Assembly: GCF_003201865.1 (NCBI RefSeq)
Contig: NZ_QJJJ01000015.1
Location: 35,215 to 99,214, forward strand
Length of the DNA stretch: 64,000 nt
Direction of reading: 5' to 3'
Source of the DNA: Methylobacterium sp. B4
GTDB taxonomy: Bacteria; Pseudomonadota; Alphaproteobacteria; Rhizobiales; Beijerinckiaceae
The notes below the pieces were generated by a model. It was given only the letters and a program-made list of their open reading frames with translations, made no database searches and was not told the origin of the DNA. Position numbers and translations under genes: made by a program. Positions 18,386 through 27,274 of the stretch are shown here, piece by piece (positions within the stretch are counted from its first letter, which is position 1; the number at the start of each line of letters is the position of its first letter).

Positions 18386-19664
18386 CGCGCCCGACCTCGC
18401 CGCCGCGCTGATCGCCGAGAATTTCTCGCGCGATGAAGCGGGAACGCTCCGCATCGGCGAGGTGCCGCTGACCGAACTCGCAAAAGAATTCGGCACGCCG
18501 TTCTTCGTCTACGATACCGACCTGCTGCGGCGGGCCTACCGGGCGCTGCGTGCAGCCGTCGCCGGCTTCGCGGAGGTCGATTACTCGGTCAAGGCGAACC
18601 CGAACCCGGCGGTGATCCGCGTTTTCCTCGACGAGGGGGCGGGGGCCGAGATCGCCTCCGGCGCGGAATTCGACGCGGCCGTGACGGCCGGGCTTCCTCC
18701 GGAAAGGATTCTGTTCGCGGGTCCGGGCAAGAGCGCGGCCGACCTCGACCGGGTGATCGCCGGCGGCATCGGCGAGATCCACCTCGAGAACCGCGAGGAG
18801 CTGTCGCGCGTGGCCGCGGCGGCCGAGCGCCACGGCGTGACCGTGCGGGTGGCGCTCAGGATCAATCCCGGCGCGACCGCACAGGGCGGGGCGATGCGCA
18901 TGGGCGGAAAACCCTCGCCCTTCGGGTTCGACGAGGAGGAGATGGACGCCGCCGTCGAGGCGGTGGAGGCGCAGGGGCGGCTGCGCCTCGTCGGGCTCCA
19001 CCTCTTTGCCGGCACGCAAGGTTTGAAGGCCGACACGCTACTGGGCCAATGGGCCTACGGCCTTCGACTCGCCGCGCGGATCGCGAAAAAGATCGGGCGA
19101 CCGCTGGAGACGATCGACCTCGGCGGCGGCCTCGGCATCCCGTATTTTTCGGGCGATACTCCGCTCGATCTCGACGCGCTCCGCAGCGGCCTGCCGCCGC
19201 TGATCGAGACGCTGCGGGCCGACCCGTCGCTCGCGGGCGCCCGCGTGGTGCTGGAACCGGGCCGCTATCTCGCCGGGCCGGCCGGGCTCTACGTCGCCCG
19301 GGTGCTGGCGGTGAAGGAGTCCCGCGGCAGCCGCTTCGTCATCACCGACGGCGGCATGCATCATCACCTCGCGGCGAGCGGCAATCTCGGCCAGATCGTC
19401 AAGCGCGACTTCCCCCTGGCAGCGGTGACGGATGCGGGGGGCGAGCGCGCGGCGACCGCGGTCGTCGGCCCGCTCTGCACGCCGCTCGACATGCTGGCCC
19501 GCGCCGCCCCCCTGCCGCCGCTGACCGAGGGCGACCTCGTCGCCGTGCTGCAATCGGGCGCCTACGGGCTGACCGCGAGCCCGACGGGCTTCCTGAGCCA
19601 CCCGATGCCGGCCGAAGTGCTGGTCGACCGAGGTCGAGCGGAACTGATCCGGCTGCGCGGCTGA
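18378..19664 (+). CDS. PLP-dependent decarboxylase (diaminopimelate/ornithine decarboxylase fold III, exosortase A-associated type)
   Basis: A 428-residue fold-III PLP decarboxylase. Lys72 in 'VDYSVKANPN' should bind PLP. The glycine-rich 'IDLGGGLGIPY' binds the phosphate, 'VLEPGRYLAGPAG' follows, and Cys367 in 'GPLCTPLD' is the second active-site element. The ATG at 18378 overlaps the ligase gene by eight bases. Biosynthetic LysA proteins have a 'GPLCESGD' motif; the change to CTPLD suggests a substrate other than meso-diaminopimelate. It probably removes the carboxylate from an amino acid that is free, or carried on the adjacent ACP, to make an amine for the peptide-ligase operon. That step is inference. 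Confidence 0.87.
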   Translation: MADAPDLAAALIAENFSRDEAGTLRIGEVPLTELAKEFGTPFFVYDTDLLRRAYRALRAAVAGFAEVDYSVKANPNPAVIRVFLDEGAGAEIASGAEFDAAVTAGLPPERILFAGPGKSAADLDRVIAGGIGEIHLENREELSRVAAAAERHGVTVRVALRINPGATAQGGAMRMGGKPSPFGFDEEEMDAAVEAVEAQGRLRLVGLHLFAGTQGLKADTLLGQWAYGLRLAARIAKKIGRPLETIDLGGGLGIPYFSGDTPLDLDALRSGLPPLIETLRADPSLAGARVVLEPGRYLAGPAGLYVARVLAVKESRGSRFVITDGGMHHHLAASGNLGQIVKRDFPLAAVTDAGGERAATAVVGPLCTPLDMLARAAPLPPLTEGDLVAVLQSGAYGLTASPTGFLSHPMPAEVLVDRGRAELIRLRG

Positions 19665-19700
19665 CCCGGACGCGTTGCGCCCGTCGCCGCACCGGTCTTA

Positions 19701-19716
19701 GCCAGCGATCGCTGGC
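19701..19716. repeat. Perfect 16-base palindrome
   Basis: GCCAGCGATCGCTGGC is an uninterrupted perfect palindrome, 37 bases after the decarboxylase stop and before the 3' end of the convergent regulator gene. It lacks a loop and T-tract, so it looks more like a protein-binding or methylation site than a terminator. The core GCGATCGC contains a GATC. Confidence 0.5.
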
Positions 19717-19766
19717 ACGCCTCCGGCTGAAGCCACCAGGGAAGCCGCAGGGCGCCCTCCCTCGGC

Positions 19767-20252
19767 CTACAGAGTGGACGGCACCCGTGTCGGAGGCTCT
19801 ACGGGATGACCCAGCTCTGCGAGAGCCAAGCGGTAGCCGAGATCGCTCGACGAGAGCGTGTCGGCGACGAAACGGTCGATCGCCGCGAGGCCGCGCGGCG
19901 TGAGGGCGATGTGCTTCCGACCCGGACCGGCCCCCGTGAGAAGGTCGGCCTCCTCCGCCAGGGATAAAATGTTGCGGATATGGGAGCGCGACATACCGAA
20001 CTTCGCCTGCAACTCGGCAAAGCCCTGCTCGTGTCCAGGCCTCGTCTGCGAATCAGGACTTTGGTTGGCGACTTTCATCAAGGTGTGAACGCCCTGATAC
20101 ATTCCGAGGAACGGCAAAAGATCAACGTTGTCCTGCATGAACCCCGAAATCTGGGGGAGATAGGACGTCGAAACCCTGCGCTGGATCCGATGAAACCCCG
20201 GATCACGGGCCACGGCCATCCCGTATCCGGGATCGGGATAGAGGATCTGCAA
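19767..20252 (-). CDS. Winged-helix (MarR/PadR-like) regulator, probably 5'-truncated
   Basis: A 161-residue reading frame whose second half looks like a winged helix-turn-helix: 'FAELQAKFGMSRSHIRNILS' as helix-turn-helix, then 'GRKHIALTPRGLAAIDRFV' as the wing. The first half has a continuous coding look from 'SLQILYPDPGYGMAVARDPG', but there is no convincing start. The only early candidate is a TTG at 20252 without a ribosome-binding site, or an ATG at 20219. An in-frame TAG lies at 20262-20264, and upstream of it the frame continues with plausible sequence (RPTDRLLAWDREVMGV). The gene may be a decayed or truncated regulator. Its targets are unknown. Confidence 0.55.
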   Translation of the reverse strand: MQILYPDPGYGMAVARDPGFHRIQRRVSTSYLPQISGFMQDNVDLLPFLGMYQGVHTLMKVANQSPDSQTRPGHEQGFAELQAKFGMSRSHIRNILSLAEEADLLTGAGPGRKHIALTPRGLAAIDRFVADTLSSSDLGYRLALAELGHPVEPPTRVPSTL

Positions 20253-20359
20253 GGAGTCGTACTAGACGCCCATCACCTCGCGATCCCAGGCGAGGAGCCG
20301 ATCGGTCGGCCTGAGCAGGCGCAGACGCGGTGCGCCCTGCCAGCTCTCCGCCCGACCCC

Positions 20360-20776
20360 TCAGCCCTGCCATCGCTCGAACCGGAACGGGAGATGCCCGT
20401 CCGCGGATGCCCGCATGCCGACCGTCCAGAGGCCGCCATCGTCGCCGTGCAGGCTGAAGTGGAGCGCGTAGCAGACCGTCTCTTCCTCGGTTTGATCGCG
20501 GAACTCGACTTCGTCCAGCCACCAGGGCTCCTGCGCGCGGCCGCAGGCCTTCCCTCTGTCCACGAAGAGATCGAGATAGGCCGAGGCCGCGTCGCGAAGA
20601 CTCGCGAGCGAAGCGGTCACCGCCGCCGCCACCGCCGCCTGGGCGCGGCAGATCTCGCCCTCCTCGTCGCTCAGATAGACGCGGACGTGGTCGATCTGCC
20701 CGACCCAGCCCGCCGGTCCCATGCGCGTGTACCAAACGCCCACCGCCTCACCCTCGAACCCGCACCGTCCTCGCAT
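20360..20776 (-). CDS. Hypothetical protein
   Basis: A 138-residue acidic, tryptophan-rich protein without signal peptide, membrane segment or recognised motif. Features are 'DHVRVYLSDEEGEICRAQAA' and a C-terminal beta-rich half with 'VCYALHFSLHGDDGGLWTVG'. The ATG at 20776 lies three bases after the U-tract of the aldB terminator, with no ribosome-binding site. A GTG about 42 bases further in follows GAGGGTGAGG and may be the true start. I do not recognise the family; it resembles small cytoplasmic accessory or immunity-type proteins only in general composition. It shares the strand with the truncated regulator downstream. Confidence 0.6.
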   Translation of the reverse strand: MRGRCGFEGEAVGVWYTRMGPAGWVGQIDHVRVYLSDEEGEICRAQAAVAAAVTASLASLRDAASAYLDLFVDRGKACGRAQEPWWLDEVEFRDQTEEETVCYALHFSLHGDDGGLWTVGMRASADGHLPFRFERWQG

Positions 20777-20779
20777 ATC

Positions 20780-20805
20780 AAAAAACCCCGGCCTTGCGGC
20801 CGGGG
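20780..20805 (-). terminator. Rho-independent terminator of the aldehyde dehydrogenase gene
   Basis: Read on the minus strand, the stem CCCCGGCC (20805-20798) pairs with GGCCGGGG (20793-20786) around the loop GCAA and is followed by six T residues (20785-20780). It lies 35 bases past the aldB stop. Confidence 0.9.
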
Positions 20806-20839
20806 CTGAAGTCAGTCTCGAACTTTCTCCGAATGAAGC

Positions 20840-22363
<1,524 letters not shown>

Positions 22364-22469
22364 CGCGTTTCCTCCATTGCGCCAGGTCGTGTGCGCGACG
22401 TCTTGGCTGTCGCATCGTCGTCTCGCGGGGAGCCGGCCGTAACCTGCCGGGACGATGCTTCAACGACCG

Positions 22470-22499
22470 CTCTTGTCGATTTGCGGCGAGAGACAAGAG
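22470..22499. promoter_or_regulatory. Operator-like dyad upstream of aldB
   Basis: Two perfect 8-base arms, CTCTTGTC (22470-22477) and GACAAGAG (22492-22499), are separated by 14 bases, giving a centre-to-centre spacing of 22 bases, about two helical turns. It lies 107-136 bases upstream of the aldB start. This is typical of a dimeric activator or repressor site; the regulator is unknown. Confidence 0.45.
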
Positions 22500-22640
22500 T
22501 AACTGCCCCGCCGGATCAAGGTGGACTTTTGGCCAAAGCGGCTTCTGGCGGCCGCCCTTCGATCGCGTGTTCCGCGCCGCGCCGAGTGCGACGGGGCGAC
22601 CGTCGGCGAGGACGGTCGCGGCTCCTTGAGTTAGACCCTT

Positions 22641-24434
22641 TCAGCCCCTCTGGCGACCCCGCCCTTTGTCCAGTGCGCGGGGCCGACCGGGCGTCCCGTC
22701 GGGCAGGCGCGGAGCCTCGGTGTCGTAGCCGTTCTGGTGCAGGATCAGGCCCGTGGCACGGCCCGCCTCGTCGGCGAGGAAGGTGATCTGCGCATCGAGC
22801 GCGCGCAGGAAGAAGGCGCGCTCGCCCTCGGGGAACAGCTCGTGGCGCGGCTGCCCGGTCGCCTGCGCGAACAGGCGCCCGTCCTGCGCCGTGACCGCGA
22901 TCTCGCGACCCGGCGCCAGCGCGTAGCGCCCGGCCAGGGCGGGAAGGCCGGAGCGGTCGATGGCGACCTCCCGGTGGGTGGCCGGCGGCGCGGCGAGAGC
23001 GGCCCGCGCCTCCTCCTCGGAGACACGCGGCCCGGTCCGGTCGCGGCCGTCCCGGTGCAGGATCACGCCGGTCGGCCTGCCGTCGGGCTCGGTCTCGAAG
23101 GTGAGGCGCATGTCGGCCACCCGGCTGACGAAGGTGCGGTCGCTCTCCGGCACGAAGGGCGTGGCCGGCTCTCCCGTGGGCCGGGCCGTCAGGCCTCGCC
23201 CGTCGCGGGCGACGGTGAGGAAGGCGCGCGGCCCCAGGCGGTAGGTGCCGGGGTAGCGGTCGAGGATCAGGTCCTCCAGCACGATCTCCTCGGGCGCCTC
23301 GTAGCGGCCGAGATGGAGCGCGGCGAGGTCGCGGGCGATCTTCTGGGCCGGCGCGGTCTCGGTGTTCGAGAGCACGATCACGCTGAGGCGGTCGTCGGGA
23401 TAGAGGTCGTTGATCGAGAGGAAGCCGGGGATCGAGCCGGCATGGCCGAAGACGCGGTGGCCGCTGCCCGGCTCGCCGGGTCTGGCGAAGGCGCGAGAGA
23501 CGAACCAGCCGAGGCCGTAGCCGGTGCCGAGATCATCGAACATCGCCGCCCGCGAGGCCGCCGAGAGCAGGCGGGTGCCGCCGAGCGCCTCGTTCCAGGC
23601 CAGCAAGTCGTCCACCGTGGAGTAGAGCGCGCCCGCGGCGTAGGCGGAGCTCGCCGCCATCGGCACGGCATTGCGCCACTGCGCCCGCCCGCGCCGGTAG
23701 CCGGAGGCGCGGCGCGGCAGGATCGCGGTGAGGTCGTCGTAGCCGGTCTCCTTCAGCCCCAGCGGCGTCAGGATCGTATCGCGAAGGACCTGCGGGTAGG
23801 GGAGGCTGGAGGCCGCCTCAATCGCCATGCCGAGCAGCACGTAGTTGGTGTTGCTGTACTCGAAGCGCTCGCCCGGCGGGAACAGCAGCGGCTCGCCCGC
23901 GACGAGCGCCACGATCTGCCCCGGCGTGTGATCGACCCGCGCGATCTGGTCGTAATAATTCGGCAGCGCCGTGAAGTTGATGATGCCGGAGCGGTGCTGG
24001 AGCAGGTGGCGCAGACTCACCCCCGCCCAGGCCTCGGGCAGGCCGGGAACGAAGCGGCGAACGGGATCGTCGAGCCCGAGCCGGCCGGCCTCGGCGAGGA
24101 TCAGCACGGCGGCCGCGGTGAAGGCCTTGGTGAGCGAGCCGATGCGGAAATGGGTCTGCGGCGTGTTGGGAATCTCCCACTCGCGCTCGGCGAGGCCGTA
24201 GGCGCGGCGGAAGACCGGCTGCCCATCCTTCGCCACGAGGACGACACCCGAGAACAGCCCGGCCTCGACATAGGGTGCGACGAGCGCGCCGGCCCTGCCC
24301 GCGTAGGTCTCCCCGGCGTTCGCCGGGCTCGCCGCGACAAGGTGGACGGGAAGCAGGGCGACGGGAAGGAAGGCGACGAGCAGGATCGCGAGGCGGAGAC
24401 GTACGGCGCGGCGGCGGGCATCGGCATGGCTCAC
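22641..24434 (-). CDS. Exported serine hydrolase (beta-lactamase/penicillin-binding family)
   Basis: A 597-residue exported hydrolase of the class C beta-lactamase/DD-peptidase superfamily. A signal peptide covers about residues 1-40, ending ASPANAGE. The catalytic Ser-x-x-Lys is in 'FRIGSLTKAFTAAAV' and the tyrosine motif in 'YSNTNYVLLG'. After the catalytic domain come two DUF3471-like repeats, each ending in a similar 'GVILHRDG' or 'GLILHQNG' strand. The start is a GTG at 24434 with GAGGAG upstream. It probably hydrolyses a peptide, ester or beta-lactam in the periplasm; family membership alone does not indicate antibiotic resistance. Confidence 0.87.
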   Translation of the reverse strand: MSHADARRRAVRLRLAILLVAFLPVALLPVHLVAASPANAGETYAGRAGALVAPYVEAGLFSGVVLVAKDGQPVFRRAYGLAEREWEIPNTPQTHFRIGSLTKAFTAAAVLILAEAGRLGLDDPVRRFVPGLPEAWAGVSLRHLLQHRSGIINFTALPNYYDQIARVDHTPGQIVALVAGEPLLFPPGERFEYSNTNYVLLGMAIEAASSLPYPQVLRDTILTPLGLKETGYDDLTAILPRRASGYRRGRAQWRNAVPMAASSAYAAGALYSTVDDLLAWNEALGGTRLLSAASRAAMFDDLGTGYGLGWFVSRAFARPGEPGSGHRVFGHAGSIPGFLSINDLYPDDRLSVIVLSNTETAPAQKIARDLAALHLGRYEAPEEIVLEDLILDRYPGTYRLGPRAFLTVARDGRGLTARPTGEPATPFVPESDRTFVSRVADMRLTFETEPDGRPTGVILHRDGRDRTGPRVSEEEARAALAAPPATHREVAIDRSGLPALAGRYALAPGREIAVTAQDGRLFAQATGQPRHELFPEGERAFFLRALDAQITFLADEAGRATGLILHQNGYDTEAPRLPDGTPGRPRALDKGRGRQRG

Positions 24435-24633
24435 GGGGCAATCATCTCCTCGTGATCGCGGGCGGGCGATTCAGAGGCCGGTTTTGCGGCCACGGCGTGG
24501 CGGTGCGTCGCTGCGGCAGCGCACGGCGCGGGCGATCCGGCGAATGCCATCAGGCCGGCGCGATCACGGTTTCGCCGCGACCCGTTGCGAGAAGCGCCCG
24601 GCGCAGCCGACGAGACCTCAGAGGCAACCGACC

Positions 24634-25260
24634 ATGACGATCCTATCGCGCACCCTGTTCGCCGCATCCGTCGCGGCCTCCCTTGCCGCGGCGCCGATCC
24701 TCGGTGCCGCACCCGCACTGGCCCAGAGCAAGCTCCCGGCCAAGCCCGCCGCCAGCCCGCCGGCCAAGTCTGACGCGAAATCCGAGGCGCCCGAGCCCGG
24801 CCAGGAGGTCGCCCTGACCCAGCGGCTGATCGACGGCCTGCTGACCGCCCAGCCCGAACTCGCCAAGCTCTCCGGCGCGGCACCCGACAAGCCGGACCCG
24901 AAGGCCGAGGAGAAGGCGCAGCGCGAGGCCGAGGCGATCGTGAAGCGGAACGGCTTCGCGAGCCTCGAACAGTTCCAGGACACCAGCGACACCGTCGATG
25001 CGGTTCTGGGCGGCGTCGATCCCGAGACCAAGACCTATGTCGGCGCCACCGCGCTCCTGAAGAAGCAGCTCGCGGCGGTCCAGGCCGATACGAAGCTTCC
25101 GGCCAAGGAGAAGGCCGCCGCCGTCAAGGAACTCAAGGCGGCCCTGGCCGAGGCCGAGCCGGCCCAACCCTCGCAGGGCAACATCGCCCTGGTGACGCAG
25201 AACTACGCCCGGCTCAGCGCGGTTCTGGGTGAGGGCGACGGCGGCGAGACGCGGAAGTAG
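24634..25260 (+). CDS. Secreted hypothetical protein, alanine/lysine/proline-rich
   Basis: A 208-residue protein with a clear signal peptide (residues 1 to about 32, ending APALAQSK). A low-complexity stretch of lysine, proline and alanine follows, then a helical, charged domain with 'LTQRLIDGLLTAQPELAKLS' and 'AIVKRNGFASLEQFQDTSDT'. The C-terminal part ends 'QGNIALVTQNYARLSAVLGE'. The ATG at 24634 was chosen because the signal peptide begins there and AGAGG lies upstream. It is predicted periplasmic. I do not recognise a characterised family. Confidence 0.8.
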   Translation: MTILSRTLFAASVAASLAAAPILGAAPALAQSKLPAKPAASPPAKSDAKSEAPEPGQEVALTQRLIDGLLTAQPELAKLSGAAPDKPDPKAEEKAQREAEAIVKRNGFASLEQFQDTSDTVDAVLGGVDPETKTYVGATALLKKQLAAVQADTKLPAKEKAAAVKELKAALAEAEPAQPSQGNIALVTQNYARLSAVLGEGDGGETRK

Positions 25261-25387
25261 GCGGGCCCCGAACCCTTCCCCTTCGGCGGGGAGGGGCAGC
25301 CCGCGCCGGACACCCAAATCCACCCCTCCGTTCCCGTCCGCCGCCGATCCTCGAGCGGCGGCATCGTCCGCGAAAGCCCGTCCGACC

Positions 25388-26680
25388 GTGACACCCTCTT
25401 CCCGGCCCGCATCCGGCACTCCCGCCTCCGAGGCCGTGCCGGGTGGGGCGCCGATCGCGCCGCCCTGGTCGGGGCCGGGATTCGCCGAGTTCGTCGGCAT
25501 CGTCGCCCTGATGATGGCGGTCACCGCCATGTCGATCGACAACCTGCTGCCGGCCTTTCCGCTGATCCAGGAGCGGTTCGCGGTCGCCGACCCCAACAGC
25601 CTGCAGCTCCTCGTCTACGTCTACATGATCGGCTTCGGGGTGGCGCAGATCGTCTACGGGCCGGTCTCGGACGCGCTCGGACGGCGGCCCACCCTGCTGA
25701 TCGGCCTCGGCATCTACACCGCGGGCTGCATCCTCTCGATGCTGGCGCCGAGCTACGAGTGGCTGCTGGCCTCGCGGGTGATCCAGGGGATGGGCGCGGC
25801 CAGCGGGCGGGTGCTCTCGACGGCGATCGTGCGCGACCGCTTCTCGGGGCGGGAGATGGCGAGCGTGATGTCGCTCATCATGATGGTGTTCCTGATCGTG
25901 CCCATGCTCGGGCCGGCCATCGGCGCGACCATGCTGCTTCTCGGCTCGTGGATCTGGGTCTTCGTCTCGATGCTGTTGCTCGGCGGCGTGCTCGCGCTCT
26001 GGTTCGCCCTGCGCATGCCCGAGACGCTCCACCCCGAATACCGCCGTCCGCTCTCGCTCAGCGCCACGGGCCAGGCGCTGGCCACGGTGCTGCGCACCCG
26101 CATCGCCATCGGCTACGCCACGGCGCTCGGCCTGCTGACCGGCTGCATCATGGGCTATGTCGGCTCGGCCCAGCAGGTGTTCGACACCGGCCTCTACCAC
26201 CTCGGCGGCCTGTTCCCCCTCGCCTTCGGCGCGGTGGCGGGCGCCATGGGCGCGGCGACGCTGATCAATTCGCGCATCGTGCGCCGGCTCGGAATGCGCA
26301 CGCTCTCACATGCCGGCATCACCGCCTTCACGGCGGTCGCCCTGGTGCAGGTCGGCATCGGCCTGCACTTCCAGGGTCACCCGCCGCTGTGGATGTTCCT
26401 GTCGGTGCTGGCGCTCAACCAGTTCCTGATCAGCTTCGCCCTGCCGAACTTCAACGCGCTGGCACTCCAGCCGCTCGGAGCCATCGCCGGTACGGCCTCC
26501 TCGTTCCTCGGCTTCTACACGACGATCCTCGGGGCCTTCTGCGGCTTCGTGATCGGGCGCGCCTTCGACGGCACGGTGATGCCGGTGGCCTACGGCTACG
26601 CCGCGCTCGGCGGGCTCGCGCTCCTCGTCGTCGCTTGGACCGAGCGCGGACGCCTGTACCGGGCGGGCGTTTCCGGTTGA
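25388..26680 (+). CDS. MFS multidrug transporter, Bcr/CflA type
   Basis: A 430-residue inner-membrane transporter with about twelve predicted hydrophobic helices, matching the Bcr/CflA drug:proton antiporter branch of the major facilitator superfamily. The first helix contains 'MMAVTAMSIDNLLPAFPLI', and the loop 2-3 motif is 'GPVSDALGRRPTLLIGLG'. 'SRVIQGMGAASGRVLSTAIV' is the helix 4-5 region typical of this subfamily. The start is a GTG at 25388; no ATG lies nearby in frame. The N-terminal tail of about 35 residues is proline-rich and longer than usual, so the start is uncertain. It exports a small molecule of unknown identity. Confidence 0.88.
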   Translation: MTPSSRPASGTPASEAVPGGAPIAPPWSGPGFAEFVGIVALMMAVTAMSIDNLLPAFPLIQERFAVADPNSLQLLVYVYMIGFGVAQIVYGPVSDALGRRPTLLIGLGIYTAGCILSMLAPSYEWLLASRVIQGMGAASGRVLSTAIVRDRFSGREMASVMSLIMMVFLIVPMLGPAIGATMLLLGSWIWVFVSMLLLGGVLALWFALRMPETLHPEYRRPLSLSATGQALATVLRTRIAIGYATALGLLTGCIMGYVGSAQQVFDTGLYHLGGLFPLAFGAVAGAMGAATLINSRIVRRLGMRTLSHAGITAFTAVALVQVGIGLHFQGHPPLWMFLSVLALNQFLISFALPNFNALALQPLGAIAGTASSFLGFYTTILGAFCGFVIGRAFDGTVMPVAYGYAALGGLALLVVAWTERGRLYRAGVSG

Positions 26681-26758
26681 TGCCGCGATCCGCTTAACCG
26701 ACGATTCAGGCTGTCCGCACAGGCTCCGGGAACCCTTCTCCCGTCGGAGCGTCCCTTC

Positions 26759-27274
26759 GTGTTCGGTTCAGCCCAGAACGGCGTGCTTCTCGCCGCCCGC
26801 CTCCTCATGGCCTCGGCCCTGCTGCCGACGGGCATCGCCAGGGCCCTCAACGTCTCCGGCTTCGCGGTCACGCTGGCGGGTGCCGGCTGTCCCGCCCCGA
26901 ACGCGGTCGCGACGGCGGCCGTCATCGTGCAGGTATTCGGGCCGCTGGCGGTGATCCTCGGCGTGATGCCGCGGATCACCGGCCTTGCCATGGCCGGATT
27001 CGTGGCCGGCATGGCCGCGCTGCTGCACCCGTTCTGGCTCCAGGCCGGCGCGGCCGCGGTGACCGAGCGCACGTTCTTCCTCGCCGATCTCGGGCTGGCC
27101 GGCGCCTTCCTGATGTACGCGATGACCGGCCCCGGCGCCTGGGGCTGGCAGGGCTTCTTCCGCAGCAGCGAGACGCCGGCCCCGGCGCGAGCCCCCGCCA
27201 AGGCGCCGGCCCGGGCGAAGTCCGGCGGCGTCAAGCGGGCGGGCGGCCGGGCTCCGGCGCGGGCCGCGGCGTGA
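26759..27274 (+). CDS. DoxX family membrane protein
   Basis: A 171-residue membrane protein with four predicted helices, matching the DoxX family: 'LLAARLLMASALLPTGIARA' at the N-terminus and 'VIVQVFGPLAVILGVMPRIT' in the middle. The last 35 residues are a basic, alanine/proline-rich tail. The start is a GTG at 26759, directly before the first helix. The stop codon lies inside the convergent MFS gene, and the two genes overlap by 44 bases at their 3' ends. DoxX proteins in other bacteria are linked to thiol/redox complexes or quinone reactions; the role here is unknown. Confidence 0.82.
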   Translation: MFGSAQNGVLLAARLLMASALLPTGIARALNVSGFAVTLAGAGCPAPNAVATAAVIVQVFGPLAVILGVMPRITGLAMAGFVAGMAALLHPFWLQAGAAAVTERTFFLADLGLAGAFLMYAMTGPGAWGWQGFFRSSETPAPARAPAKAPARAKSGGVKRAGGRAPARAAA

